DNA from: Bacteroidales bacterium
GTDB lineage: Bacteria; Bacteroidota; Bacteroidia; Bacteroidales; UBA932
Length of the DNA stretch: 64,000 nt
Reading direction: 5' to 3'
NCBI GenBank assembly: GCA_015060455.1
Contig: SUYM01000012.1
Location: 1-64,000, forward strand
Numbering within the stretch: the stretch's first letter is position 1; each line of letters starts with the position of its first letter. A program made the position numbers and the translations under genes. The notes under the pieces were generated by a model. It did no database searches, was not told the origin of the DNA, and saw nothing but the letters and a program-made list of their open reading frames with translations. Positions 1 through 8,808 of this stretch are shown one piece after another.

Positions 1-50
1 TTGTCTGCTGAAGCGTGATTTGCCATTGTTATTCTTTTTTATATTTTTCG

Positions 51-122
51 TAGTCGGTAGGGGAATCGAACCCCTCTTGCAAGAATGAAAATCTTGAGTC
101 CTAACCGATAGACGAACCGACC
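51..122 (-). tRNA. tRNA-Glu (anticodon TTC)
   Basis: Reverse complement folds as a cloverleaf: acceptor GGTCGGT/ACCGACT, anticodon arm CAAGA-TTTTCAT-TCTTG, T-loop GGTTCGATTCC. Confidence 0.95.
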
Positions 123-188
123 AAACTATACCTTTTTCACAAAGGGACTGCAAAGGTATAAAAAGTTTTTAATCTGACAAAATATTTT

Positions 189-1190
189 TTACTCTTTCTT
201 CCATTCCCACGAATAGAGCACCGATTCCACCTGCTTCAGATAGTTCTTCTTGTCGTATTTTGGAGCATATACAAACGCTTGCAGGAGAATCATATTCTGT
301 CCGTCCGGAGTATAGAACGCGTGGCTTACGAACGGACCGCCCATATAGTCTCCATATACCTCCCACAGTCCGCGGATCTCGGCGAACTCATGCACGCCGT
401 ATTTCTTGTATTTCACGGACGGGGTGATGATAGGACTTATCATCATATATGAATTTTCCCTCATGCCCGGCACATTTTCCCTGGTCATATTGTCCTGTGC
501 CTGCAACAGCGCCTCCGGGCTCATCATATCCACTCCTGCTTCAACAGGGTATTTATATATAAGTATGCCCTGCATGGTGAACTGTGTCTCATATGCAATC
601 CATATGAAATTGTCCTTGCGCGCCTTGAGTTTGTATCCCGAAGGGAAATGAGGCGAACCGCCTGCCATAGCCGTTACCACGGGTGCAAGGTTCAGTTCTT
701 CATATTTCTTTGTGTTTGATATGACCCTTGCCCTTTCCGCCTGCTCCAAAACCGCCTTGATCTTCTCGCAGTTGGTCATGAAGAGTTCTGTGGCGACCTC
801 CTCGGTAGGAGCGTTTATCTTGATTACGCACTGAGGCGCCGCCCATTGGTCATTCTTATAGATGACGCCCGGCTCAGTGACGTCAGTGCGGATGTTGAAT
901 GCGATGATGTTCCTGTGCAGTTGGAACATGCTGGTGAAGCCGGCCGGAGCCACATTGACAAGATCAAACATCGGCTCGCTCTGCGGAAGGTATGGGAAGT
1001 CGCAGGCCAGAGAGTCCCTCAGGGTGTTGCCCAATGAGCCTTCCCAATAGTCTTTTCCGATGACTACTACAACTTCTCCCGGTTTGCCGCTGATGTTCGG
1101 CATCAGGGCCTTCCTTCTTTTTCCGTTGTTGCAGGAGATGGCTGTCGCCGCCAGGAGCGCAATTAAAATGTATGTCGCAAATCTTTTCAT
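189..1190 (-). CDS. DUF4837 family lipoprotein
   Basis: 333-aa ORF with lipobox (AATAISCNN); sequence resembles the Bacteroidetes DUF4837 family. Confidence 0.75.
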   Translation of the reverse strand: MKRFATYILIALLAATAISCNNGKRRKALMPNISGKPGEVVVVIGKDYWEGSLGNTLRDSLACDFPYLPQSEPMFDLVNVAPAGFTSMFQLHRNIIAFNIRTDVTEPGVIYKNDQWAAPQCVIKINAPTEEVATELFMTNCEKIKAVLEQAERARVISNTKKYEELNLAPVVTAMAGGSPHFPSGYKLKARKDNFIWIAYETQFTMQGILIYKYPVEAGVDMMSPEALLQAQDNMTRENVPGMRENSYMMISPIITPSVKYKKYGVHEFAEIRGLWEVYGDYMGGPFVSHAFYTPDGQNMILLQAFVYAPKYDKKNYLKQVESVLYSWEWKKE

Positions 1191-1214
1191 ATTCTTCTTT
1201 TATAGATGTTTGAC

Positions 1215-2540
1215 TTATCTGAACAATCTTAATATATCGTTACCGAATGCGAGAATCATAAGACCGAATATAAGAATCATGCCTATTACCTGCATCACTT
1301 CAAGGAATTTGTCGCTTGGCTTGCGGCGGGTGATGATTTCATATAGGGTGAACACTATATGGCCGCCGTCAAGTGCTGGAATCGGAATCAGGTTCATGAC
1401 ACCCAGCATGATTGACAGCAGGGCTATGATGCTCAGGAAACTGTGCCAGTCCCATGTTGAAGGGAATATCTGACCGATGGCGATGAAACTTCCCACCGAT
1501 TTGTATGCTTCTGTGCTTGGTGTGAACACTAATTTCAGGTCCTGGATATATCCTCCGATGGTGGAGAATGTCTTCTTGAATCCGGCAGGGATGGCAGAAA
1601 GGAAATCATAATCCTTTGTTGCAAGTTCAGTAGGTGGAAGATACACTCCAAGACGTCCTGTGGTGTCAACCTGAATAGTCTGCATCAGAGTGTCGCAGCC
1701 TCTGAGAACGGCAACCTCGACTGCTCCTCCTGCGTTTGCTTCAAGCACAGGCCATGCGTCCTGGACAAACTCGACCCCTTGTCCTGCCACTGCAACTATT
1801 CTGTCTCCTTTGACAAGTCCGCCGTCGTAGTTGAGCGAACTCTCAGGTATGCTGTCAACCACAAACGGAACTGCCAGATCGAACATTCCCGGAGTCTTGA
1901 GGATGTCTCCTATGCGGGACTGGTCGATGTAGATGCTTACGGTGTCATTGTCCCGCAGCAGGGCAACCTTTTCCGCAGTCTGCCTCGCGAGATCTGCCTG
2001 AAGCATTCCGAAGTTCTCAGGCACATAATCATCCATGCTGATTATATGGTCCCCGTTGCGGAATCCCAGGTCGGAAGCCAGTTCATTGACATATATCTGC
2101 TTTCCATCATTGCTGATATATGCTTCTCCCCATATTCCGAGGATGCAGATATACATGATGATGGCGAAGATGAAGTTGAAAAGCACGCCTCCTGCCATCA
2201 CGAAAAGCCTCTGCCATGCCGGTTTTGAGCGGAACTCCCATGGCTGCGGCTCGCTTTTGAGTTGCTCGGTGTCCATCGACTCGTCGATCATTCCGCATAT
2301 CTTGCAGTATCCTCCCAGCGGCAGCCAGCCTATTCCGTATTCGGTCTCCCAATCGGCCGCCTTAGGGCAGAGTTTAAGGAACCATTTGCTCTTGGTGCTG
2401 AACAGTTTCACGCCCCAGGCATCGAAGAAAAGGTAGAACTTATCGACCCTAATGCCGAAAATCTTGGCGAAAATAAAATGTCCGAACTCATGAATCAGAA
2501 TGAGTATTCCTAATGCAAGTATCACTTGCAGGGTTTTCAT
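1215..2540 (-). CDS. rseP: RIP metalloprotease RseP (site-2 protease)
   Basis: HEFGH zinc motif near the N-terminus, PDZ region, C-terminal NLIPIPALDGGH motif. Start chosen at MKTLQVIL; ORF is open to 2573. Confidence 0.93.
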   Translation of the reverse strand: MKTLQVILALGILILIHEFGHFIFAKIFGIRVDKFYLFFDAWGVKLFSTKSKWFLKLCPKAADWETEYGIGWLPLGGYCKICGMIDESMDTEQLKSEPQPWEFRSKPAWQRLFVMAGGVLFNFIFAIIMYICILGIWGEAYISNDGKQIYVNELASDLGFRNGDHIISMDDYVPENFGMLQADLARQTAEKVALLRDNDTVSIYIDQSRIGDILKTPGMFDLAVPFVVDSIPESSLNYDGGLVKGDRIVAVAGQGVEFVQDAWPVLEANAGGAVEVAVLRGCDTLMQTIQVDTTGRLGVYLPPTELATKDYDFLSAIPAGFKKTFSTIGGYIQDLKLVFTPSTEAYKSVGSFIAIGQIFPSTWDWHSFLSIIALLSIMLGVMNLIPIPALDGGHIVFTLYEIITRRKPSDKFLEVMQVIGMILIFGLMILAFGNDILRLFR

Positions 2541-2553
2541 CAATATTATCATC

Positions 2554-3720
2554 TTATCTTGAAATTTTATCAATCAGTGTATTTGCTGTCGAATATGCAG
2601 CCGTGTTGGTTCCGAATATGCACCCGAGATCCGGTGTCTTTACGTATTCCACCTTCTCCATGGTCTCCCGCACCACGTCCGTGATGTCGTAGAATCCGAT
2701 TCTCTCTTTCAGGAAGGCCGCCACGGCCGCTTCATTTGCCGCGTTCATTATGCACGGCATGTTTCCGCCCTGTCGAAGAGCCTCGTAGGCAAGGTCGAGG
2801 GCAGGGAATTTCTGTCTGTCGGGCGCAAGGAAGGACAGGCTTCCAAGTTCGGCGAAATTGAGTTTTCTGCTGTCGAGCGGAAGTCTGTGCGGATAACTGA
2901 ATGCGAATTGGATGGCCTCTCTCATATCCGGATGTCCCATCTGTGCAATAACCGAGCCGTCCGCATACTCCACCATGGAGTGGATGATGGACTCGGGGTG
3001 TATCACCACGTCGATCCTGTCTCCCGGGGTGCCGAACAGCCAACGTGCCTCGATGATTTCCAGGCCCTTGTTCATCATGGTCGCGGAGTCGATGGTGATC
3101 TTGCTGCCCATGCTCCAGTTAGGGTGGTTGAGGGCCTGCTCGCGTGTCGCCTTGGCTATGTCATCACGGCTCCAGTTTCTGAATGGGCCTCCTGAGGCTG
3201 TCAGGTGTATTTTTTCTATGTCCGCGCCTGCCGAACCCATAAGGCATTGGAATATGGCCGAATGCTCGGAATCTACCGGGAGAATGCCGGCGTGATGCTT
3301 CGCCGCAAGGTCCATGACAATCTCTCCTGCCGCCACAAGGGTCTCCTTGTTTGCCAACGCTATCATCTTGCCCGCCTTGACTGCGGCGATGGTGGATTCC
3401 AGTCCGCTGAAACCGACCATTGAGGTCAGCACGATATCTATATTGTCGCTCTGTACCAGGTCGCAGACGGATTTCATGCCGGCGAACACTTTGACAAAAT
3501 GAGGTTTCAGCGCCTCCGCAGTCTGCCCATATCTGCCTTCATCGCATATCACGACATTGTTGGCGTCAAATTCGATGGCCTGCTGCACGAGCAAATCCCA
3601 ACTGCTGTTGGCTGTAAGCAGTTCAACTTCAAAGAGATCTCTGTGCTGGCGTATGACATCGAGCGCCTGCCTTCCGATTGAACCGGTGGATCCGAGTATC
3701 GCAATTCTTCTCTTTTCCAT
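2554..3720 (-). CDS. dxr: 1-deoxy-D-xylulose-5-phosphate reductoisomerase
   Basis: N-terminal ILGSTGSIGRQALDVI, NKETLVAAGE, VDSEHSAIFQCL and SASGGPFR-type motifs. Confidence 0.96.
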   Translation of the reverse strand: MEKRRIAILGSTGSIGRQALDVIRQHRDLFEVELLTANSSWDLLVQQAIEFDANNVVICDEGRYGQTAEALKPHFVKVFAGMKSVCDLVQSDNIDIVLTSMVGFSGLESTIAAVKAGKMIALANKETLVAAGEIVMDLAAKHHAGILPVDSEHSAIFQCLMGSAGADIEKIHLTASGGPFRNWSRDDIAKATREQALNHPNWSMGSKITIDSATMMNKGLEIIEARWLFGTPGDRIDVVIHPESIIHSMVEYADGSVIAQMGHPDMREAIQFAFSYPHRLPLDSRKLNFAELGSLSFLAPDRQKFPALDLAYEALRQGGNMPCIMNAANEAAVAAFLKERIGFYDITDVVRETMEKVEYVKTPDLGCIFGTNTAAYSTANTLIDKISR

Positions 3721-3725
3721 AGTCC

Positions 3726-4589
3726 TTAGAAACTTATGTATCTGGCAGGATCGACCGCGGTGCCCTTGTGCCAGAGTTCGAGGTGGAGGTGCGGACCGGT
3801 GGAAAGTTCTCCGGTGTTGCCTATGAGCGCAATCGGTGCACCGGCCGTAACTTTGTCGCCGGTCTTCTTGAGGAGGCTGCCGTTGTGCTTGTATATGGAG
3901 ATTATATCACCGTTGTGCTGGATTTCAACGGTGTTGCCGAACTCGTTGCTCCATCCTGCGTGTATGACTGTTCCGTCAAGTATGGCCTTCACGACAGTGC
4001 CCTGCGGTGCCGTGATGTCGAGGTAGGGATGGCTGACCTGGTTGTATCCTTGTGAAATGACTCCTTTCAGCGGGCTGAAAAAATGTACGCCCTCGATTGG
4101 GAGATCTCTTTTCTCCCTCTGCGCCGAGATTCCGAACTGCTCCTCCTGCTTCACTTTTTCACGCAGCAGAGAGTCTCTGCGCTGTATTTCCTCCATGTTC
4201 GCCTGTCTGGCTGAGGTCGGCATGCTGGCGTTGACCAGACTGTCTATCTTCACCGGGTCCATCCCCTCCATTACCCTTTTGAGGTTCTCGGAGTACAGTC
4301 CCCATTTATATATGACGGTTTCAAGTGAGTCGATGGTGATGGCATTCTGTATGGCCGCCTTTTTCGAGCGTGCGTCAGGATAGCCGGGGATGAATGTCCT
4401 CACCGGAGTATATGCTATTATGGAAAATATTGCTGCGCTGAGGGTCACAAGAATGGTGATGACTGCCACGAACATGCTTGTCCTTGTGAAATGGACTGTC
4501 CATAACTGCTTGTGCGACTGGTCATCGATGATGGCAAGCCTGAAATTGCTTCTCTTGTGTTCTTTGCCTGTCTTATGCTCTTTGCTCAT
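3726..4589 (-). CDS. M23 family metallopeptidase, membrane anchored
   Basis: N-terminal TM segment and C-terminal LytM signature (HPYLDI...GNTVEIQHNG...GPHLHLELW). Confidence 0.9.
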   Translation of the reverse strand: MSKEHKTGKEHKRSNFRLAIIDDQSHKQLWTVHFTRTSMFVAVITILVTLSAAIFSIIAYTPVRTFIPGYPDARSKKAAIQNAITIDSLETVIYKWGLYSENLKRVMEGMDPVKIDSLVNASMPTSARQANMEEIQRRDSLLREKVKQEEQFGISAQREKRDLPIEGVHFFSPLKGVISQGYNQVSHPYLDITAPQGTVVKAILDGTVIHAGWSNEFGNTVEIQHNGDIISIYKHNGSLLKKTGDKVTAGAPIALIGNTGELSTGPHLHLELWHKGTAVDPARYISF

Positions 4590-4603
4590 GTCTGCTTTTT
4601 TAC

Positions 4604-4611
4604 TAACTTTG
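4604..4611 (+). promoter_or_regulatory. Bacteroidetes -7 box (TAACTTTG) for ruvX
   Basis: TAnnTTTG match 8 nt upstream of the ruvX ATG. Confidence 0.5.
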
Positions 4612-4618
4612 CACCGAT

Positions 4619-5032
4619 ATGGACAGAATAATCGGCATTGATTACGGACGAAAAAGAGTGGGTGTTGCTGTCAGCGACCCTCTCGGGATTTTCGCGTCTG
4701 CCCTTGAAACGGTACATTCTGCAAAGATAATAGAATATCTCAAAAAATACGCTGAAAATGAGAATGTGGTGCGTTTTGTTGTGGGATATCCTATCAACAT
4801 GAATGGTGCTCCGTCAGAGGCGGCGAAGGATATTGATATATTCCTCAAACACCTTGCAAAGGCATTTCCGGACATTCCGGTGACATTGGAGGATGAACGG
4901 TTCACCTCCGTGCTTGCCCATCGTGCCATGATTGACGGCGGCATGAAGAAGCAGGACCGCATGAAGAAGGAGTCGGTCGATAAGATCAGCGCCGCCATCA
5001 TCCTTCAGTCCTACCTTGACAGAAACAGATAG
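4619..5032 (+). CDS. ruvX: Holliday junction resolvase RuvX/YqgF
   Basis: IGIDYGRKRVGVAVSDPLGIFA N-terminus and LEDERFTS motif. Confidence 0.93.
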   Translation: MDRIIGIDYGRKRVGVAVSDPLGIFASALETVHSAKIIEYLKKYAENENVVRFVVGYPINMNGAPSEAAKDIDIFLKHLAKAFPDIPVTLEDERFTSVLAHRAMIDGGMKKQDRMKKESVDKISAAIILQSYLDRNR

Positions 5033-5062
5033 TCATCCACCACAATCATCCTGAGCACCACA

Positions 5063-5090
5063 TGTCATCCTGAGCGAAGCGAAGGATCTG
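5063..5090. repeat. Dispersed palindromic element, CCT/AGG arm class
   Basis: tgtcATCCTgagcgaagcgaAGGATctg; same framework recurs in many intergenic sites of this window. Confidence 0.85.
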
Positions 5091-5118
5091 TAAAACTAAA
5101 AAGAACAAAAACGATACT

Positions 5119-5670
5119 ATGATACTACCGATTTATTTGTATGGAGCCGACGTGCTCCGAAACGAAAACAAAGACGCCGACCTTAACGACAAGGAAGCGA
5201 TCCTTAAACTCATTGAGGATATGAAGGAGACCCTCAAAGTCGCTGACGGATGCGGTCTTGCGGCCCCTCAGGTGGGCGTGAACCTTAATGTGGTCATTGT
5301 CGATGGTCGTGAACTCACCGAAACATACGACTATCTCCATGATTTCTTCCGCGTGATGATCAATCCTGTCGTGCTCGAAGAAAGCGAGGAAACATGTGAA
5401 TATTCGGAGGGCTGTCTGAGCGTGCCGGGAGTATATGCGGAGGTGCGCCGTCCTGCGAAGATAAAGGTCGAGTACTATAACGAGAATTTCGAGAAGGTCG
5501 TAGAGGAGTTTGACCGTTTCGGCTGCCGTATGGTGCAGCATGAACTTTCGCACCTGGAAGGCAACCTTTTTGTAGATAACATTTCGCCGATCCGCCGCAA
5601 GATGATCGCGCGCAAGTTGCAGGCGATCTCCAAAGGCTCGGTGCAGACACGATACAAATCGAAAAGATAG
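5119..5670 (+). CDS. def: Peptide deformylase
   Basis: GCGLAAPQVG, EGCLSVPG and QHELSHLEG motifs. Confidence 0.96.
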   Translation: MILPIYLYGADVLRNENKDADLNDKEAILKLIEDMKETLKVADGCGLAAPQVGVNLNVVIVDGRELTETYDYLHDFFRVMINPVVLEESEETCEYSEGCLSVPGVYAEVRRPAKIKVEYYNENFEKVVEEFDRFGCRMVQHELSHLEGNLFVDNISPIRRKMIARKLQAISKGSVQTRYKSKR

Positions 5671-5683
5671 GTTGTTGACTGTC

Positions 5684-5738
5684 ATTTCTTTCGCTACCGC
5701 TAAGCGGTAAGCCGATAGCGAGCGAAACGAGAAATCTA
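5684..5738. repeat. Dispersed palindromic element, TTC/GAA arm class with enlarged interior
   Basis: gtcATTTC...GAAATct flanking an internal taccgctaagcggta palindrome. Confidence 0.7.
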
Positions 5739-5751
5739 TAATCGTAAAACT

Positions 5752-7098
5752 ATGGGAGCATTTCACGCATACGACATCAGAGGAATCTACAATGTGGATT
5801 TCGACAAGGATACGGCCTACAAGGTGGGTTATTTCCTTCCTGAACTTCTTTCTGCCGACAAGGTGCTTGTGGGACGTGACGCCAGAGTATCTTCGCCGGA
5901 AATCCATGATTACCTTCTCAAAGGCATCACCGATGCAGGCGCAGACGTATATGATGTAGGACTGGCTACCACGCCTATGGTATATTTCGGCACTGCACAT
6001 TACGGCTTCAAGGCCTCTGTCCAGATCACCGCATCGCATAACCCTGCCGAATACAACGGCTTGAAGGTGTCTCGTGAAAATGCACTTCCGGTGGGTCTTG
6101 ATACGGGTCTGGGTCAGATAAAGGAGTGGATTGAGTCAGGACGCCCTTGCCCTGTGGCGGCAGTTCCGGGAAAGGTTCATCAGAAGGATATGAGGAAGGA
6201 TTATGTGGATTTCCTTCTTAAATATAAGGGGGACTGGTCAGACCTGAAAATCGCCATGGACGTATCCAACGGTATGGCTTCGCTCTTTGTTGATGATATT
6301 TTCGGTGATCAGCCGGCCTATATATATAAGGATATGGACGGGTCGTTCCCGAATCACGAGCCTAATCCGCTTGTGCCTGCAAATGTGGAGGACCTCAGGA
6401 AACTTGTGGCACAGACAAAGGCTGACATAGGAGTCATCTTTGACGGCGATGCGGACCGCGTGATGTTTGTGGATGAGAACAGCAGGTTCATATCTCCGGA
6501 CCTTATGATTGCGGTTCTCGGACATTATTTCCTTGAAGAAAGAGGGGAGAAGGGGTATATCCATCAGGACATCCGTTCCTCAAAGGCTGTGGGTGAATAT
6601 CTCGCTCCTATGGGCGGAATCATGAATACATGGCGTGTGGGTCGTGCCTATGCAGCCCTGAAACTGCGCGAACTTGACGGAGTGTATGGAGGCGAACTTG
6701 CAGGCCACTATTATTTCCGCGATTTCTTCTATTCCGACAGCGGACTCCTTGCCGCAATCCTCATTCTGAATGTGGTTGCAAAGAAAAAGGCGGAGGGCGT
6801 GTCTCTGAGCCAACTCATCGCACGCATTGAGAAATATCAGAACTCAGGCGAGATCAATTTCCGCCTCGACCGCAAGCAGGAAGCGATGGATGCCGTGCGC
6901 GACCATTTCATGAGTGCCGAACACTCGACTGCCTATATGGACTTCGACGGATACCGGGTGGAGTTCCCTGACTGGTGGTTCAATATCCGCCCTTCCAACA
7001 CAGAGCCATATCTTCGTTTTCTCTGCGAGGCAACAACAAAGGACCTTCTTGACGAGAAGGTTGCCAAGGCCCGGGAGATAATAAGCCGCTTTGCTTAA
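5752..7098 (+). CDS. Phosphomannomutase/phosphoglucomutase
   Basis: TASHNPAEYNG active site, DGDADR metal-binding loop, GEXXGH-type motif (GGELAGHYYF), RPSNTEP. Confidence 0.93.
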   Translation: MGAFHAYDIRGIYNVDFDKDTAYKVGYFLPELLSADKVLVGRDARVSSPEIHDYLLKGITDAGADVYDVGLATTPMVYFGTAHYGFKASVQITASHNPAEYNGLKVSRENALPVGLDTGLGQIKEWIESGRPCPVAAVPGKVHQKDMRKDYVDFLLKYKGDWSDLKIAMDVSNGMASLFVDDIFGDQPAYIYKDMDGSFPNHEPNPLVPANVEDLRKLVAQTKADIGVIFDGDADRVMFVDENSRFISPDLMIAVLGHYFLEERGEKGYIHQDIRSSKAVGEYLAPMGGIMNTWRVGRAYAALKLRELDGVYGGELAGHYYFRDFFYSDSGLLAAILILNVVAKKKAEGVSLSQLIARIEKYQNSGEINFRLDRKQEAMDAVRDHFMSAEHSTAYMDFDGYRVEFPDWWFNIRPSNTEPYLRFLCEATTKDLLDEKVAKAREIISRFA

Positions 7099-7174
7099 TT
7101 GTCCTCCGCCCGACAAAGGATATGCCTTATTGTGCGGTGGAGTGTAAGGCTTTGATACAGAGTAATTTAATATA

Positions 7175-7205
7175 ATTAAGGTGGGTCGAAAACGCCCACC
7201 TTAAT
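7175..7205. terminator. Bidirectional intrinsic terminator between convergent genes
   Basis: ATTAAGGTGGG-loop-CCCACCTTAAT perfect hairpin between convergent stop codons. Confidence 0.75.
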
Positions 7206-7246
7206 ATATGCATCTAATTGATACCTAAGGAGTTATATCCCACGGT

Positions 7247-8554
7247 TTATTCCCATTCGATGGTTGCTGACGGCTTCGGTGAGAGGTCGTAGCATACGCG
7301 GTTGACCATAGGCACCTCAGCGAGGATGCGGTCTGTAATCTTCATGAGGATTGGCCACTCGATCTGCTCGATTGATGCAGTCATCGCGTCGATGGTGTTC
7401 ACGGCACGAATGATGACCGGCCAGTCGTATGAGCGTGCGTTGTTGCGTACACCCACAGACTTGAAATCAGGAACCACAGTGAAATACTGCCATACCTTCT
7501 TGTCAAGACCAGCCTTTGCAAATTCCTCACGAAGGATGGCGTCTGCCTCGCGGAGTGCTTCAAGACGGTCACGTGTGATGGCTCCAAGGCAACGTACTCC
7601 AAGACCCGGACCCGGGAACGGCTGACGATATACCATTTCGTATGGAAGGCCGAGTTCTACACCGCAGGCACGGACCTCATCCTTGAAGAGTTGCTTGAGC
7701 GGCTCTACGAGTTCGAACTGGAGGTCCTCAGGAAGACCGCCTACGTTGTGATGTGACTTTACAACCTTAGCAGTCTTTGTGCCGCTCTCTGCAATGTCAG
7801 GATAGATTGTTCCCTGTCCGAGGAAATCGATGCCGTCAAGTTTGCGTGCCTCCTCTTCGAATACGCGGATGAACTCGCCGCCGATGATCTTTCTCTTCTG
7901 TTCAGGATCTGCAACGCCCTCGAGGAGTCCGAGGAAACGGTCTGTAGCGTTTACATATATAAGGTTAGCGTTGAGTTGGTTGCGGAACACTTCAATAACA
8001 TTCTCGCTCTCGCCCTTGCGCATAAGTCCGTGGTTCACGTGAACGCAATAGAGTTTGTCACCGATCGCTTTGAGGAGGAGGGCTGCAAGAACAGAACTGT
8101 CAACTCCGCCTGAGAGGGCGAGGAGGACCTTCTTGTCGCCTACCTGCTGACGGATGAGTTCCACCTGGTCGGCAACGAAGTTCTTCATGTTCCAGTTTGC
8201 CTCGGCCTTGCATGTGTCGAAAACGAAATCCTTTACAGCAGCCTTGATTGCCTCTTCGTCGTTCTCGAACTGTGCGAGTTTCACCTGGCAGAGTGCCTTG
8301 TCATGACCTGCTGCCATTACAGGGATGCCAGCCTCATATATCTCCGACAGTACGTCGATCGCAACCCCGTCAATTACATTGTTGGGACCACCGTTGATGA
8401 TGATACCCTTTACATTAGGAAGAGCCTTGAGTTCCTTGGCTGTGATGTCATGCGGGTGTATTTCGCTGTAAACGCCCAATGCACGGACTGCTCTTGCAAC
8501 CACCGTGTTCTCGTGGCTTCCGAGGTCCAGAATTACGATCATGTCCTGTTTCAT
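7247..8554 (-). CDS. guaA: GMP synthetase with truncated, catalytically degenerate glutaminase domain
   Basis: Intact ATP-pyrophosphatase P-loop (LALSGGVDSSV) and C-terminal dimerization domain (PFPGPGLGVRCLG ... KPSATIEWE). Only 435 aa; the N-terminal GATase lacks GICYG Cys and HPE. Confidence 0.93.
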   Translation of the reverse strand: MKQDMIVILDLGSHENTVVARAVRALGVYSEIHPHDITAKELKALPNVKGIIINGGPNNVIDGVAIDVLSEIYEAGIPVMAAGHDKALCQVKLAQFENDEEAIKAAVKDFVFDTCKAEANWNMKNFVADQVELIRQQVGDKKVLLALSGGVDSSVLAALLLKAIGDKLYCVHVNHGLMRKGESENVIEVFRNQLNANLIYVNATDRFLGLLEGVADPEQKRKIIGGEFIRVFEEEARKLDGIDFLGQGTIYPDIAESGTKTAKVVKSHHNVGGLPEDLQFELVEPLKQLFKDEVRACGVELGLPYEMVYRQPFPGPGLGVRCLGAITRDRLEALREADAILREEFAKAGLDKKVWQYFTVVPDFKSVGVRNNARSYDWPVIIRAVNTIDAMTASIEQIEWPILMKITDRILAEVPMVNRVCYDLSPKPSATIEWE

Positions 8555-8587
8555 ACTGTTTATTTATATTATACTGTTATTCTATTC

Positions 8588-8674
8588 TTTTCCTGTCCGG
8601 ATGCCCTTTCAGGGGTGTTGACCAGTGGAATTGTCTGGTCTGCATCGCGCGTACTTTCAATGTGTCCGGAAAAT
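8588..8674 (-). promoter_or_regulatory. Possible structured 5' leader of guaA
   Basis: Downstream of a TATTTTTG -7 box on the minus strand; contains GACCAG/CTGGTC and CCGGA/TCCGG pairings. Confidence 0.3.
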
Positions 8675-8728
8675 AATCCGCAAAAATAGAAAAAATGTAG
8701 AAACTGTTTAAATTTTTCTACGAAAAAT

Positions 8729-8806
8729 AATGATTATCCCTCATCAGTGCAGTAAAACAGGCTCTGCTTTCCCTGTGCGCTACATTGAAGGAACATTATC
8801 TGCACC
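8729..8806. repeat. 78-bp dispersed repeat, copy 1
   Basis: About 92% identical by eye to 45264-45341 (aatgattatcc...atcagtgcagtaaaacaggctc...gaacattatctgcacc). Confidence 0.85.
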
Positions 8807-8808
8807 CT

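Noticed and set aside
5125-6039. 304-aa minus-strand ORF opposite def and the phosphomannomutase gene
   Set aside because: Antisense shadow ORF; the plus-strand genes carry clear family motifs and the translation has no recognisable domain.
7247-8554. Frameshift or pseudogene explanation for the short GuaA
   Set aside because: The frame is continuous and the residual GATase end (VKDFVFDTCKAEANWNMKNFV) aligns in register, so it looks like an in-frame domain deletion with a preserved synthetase, not a broken gene.
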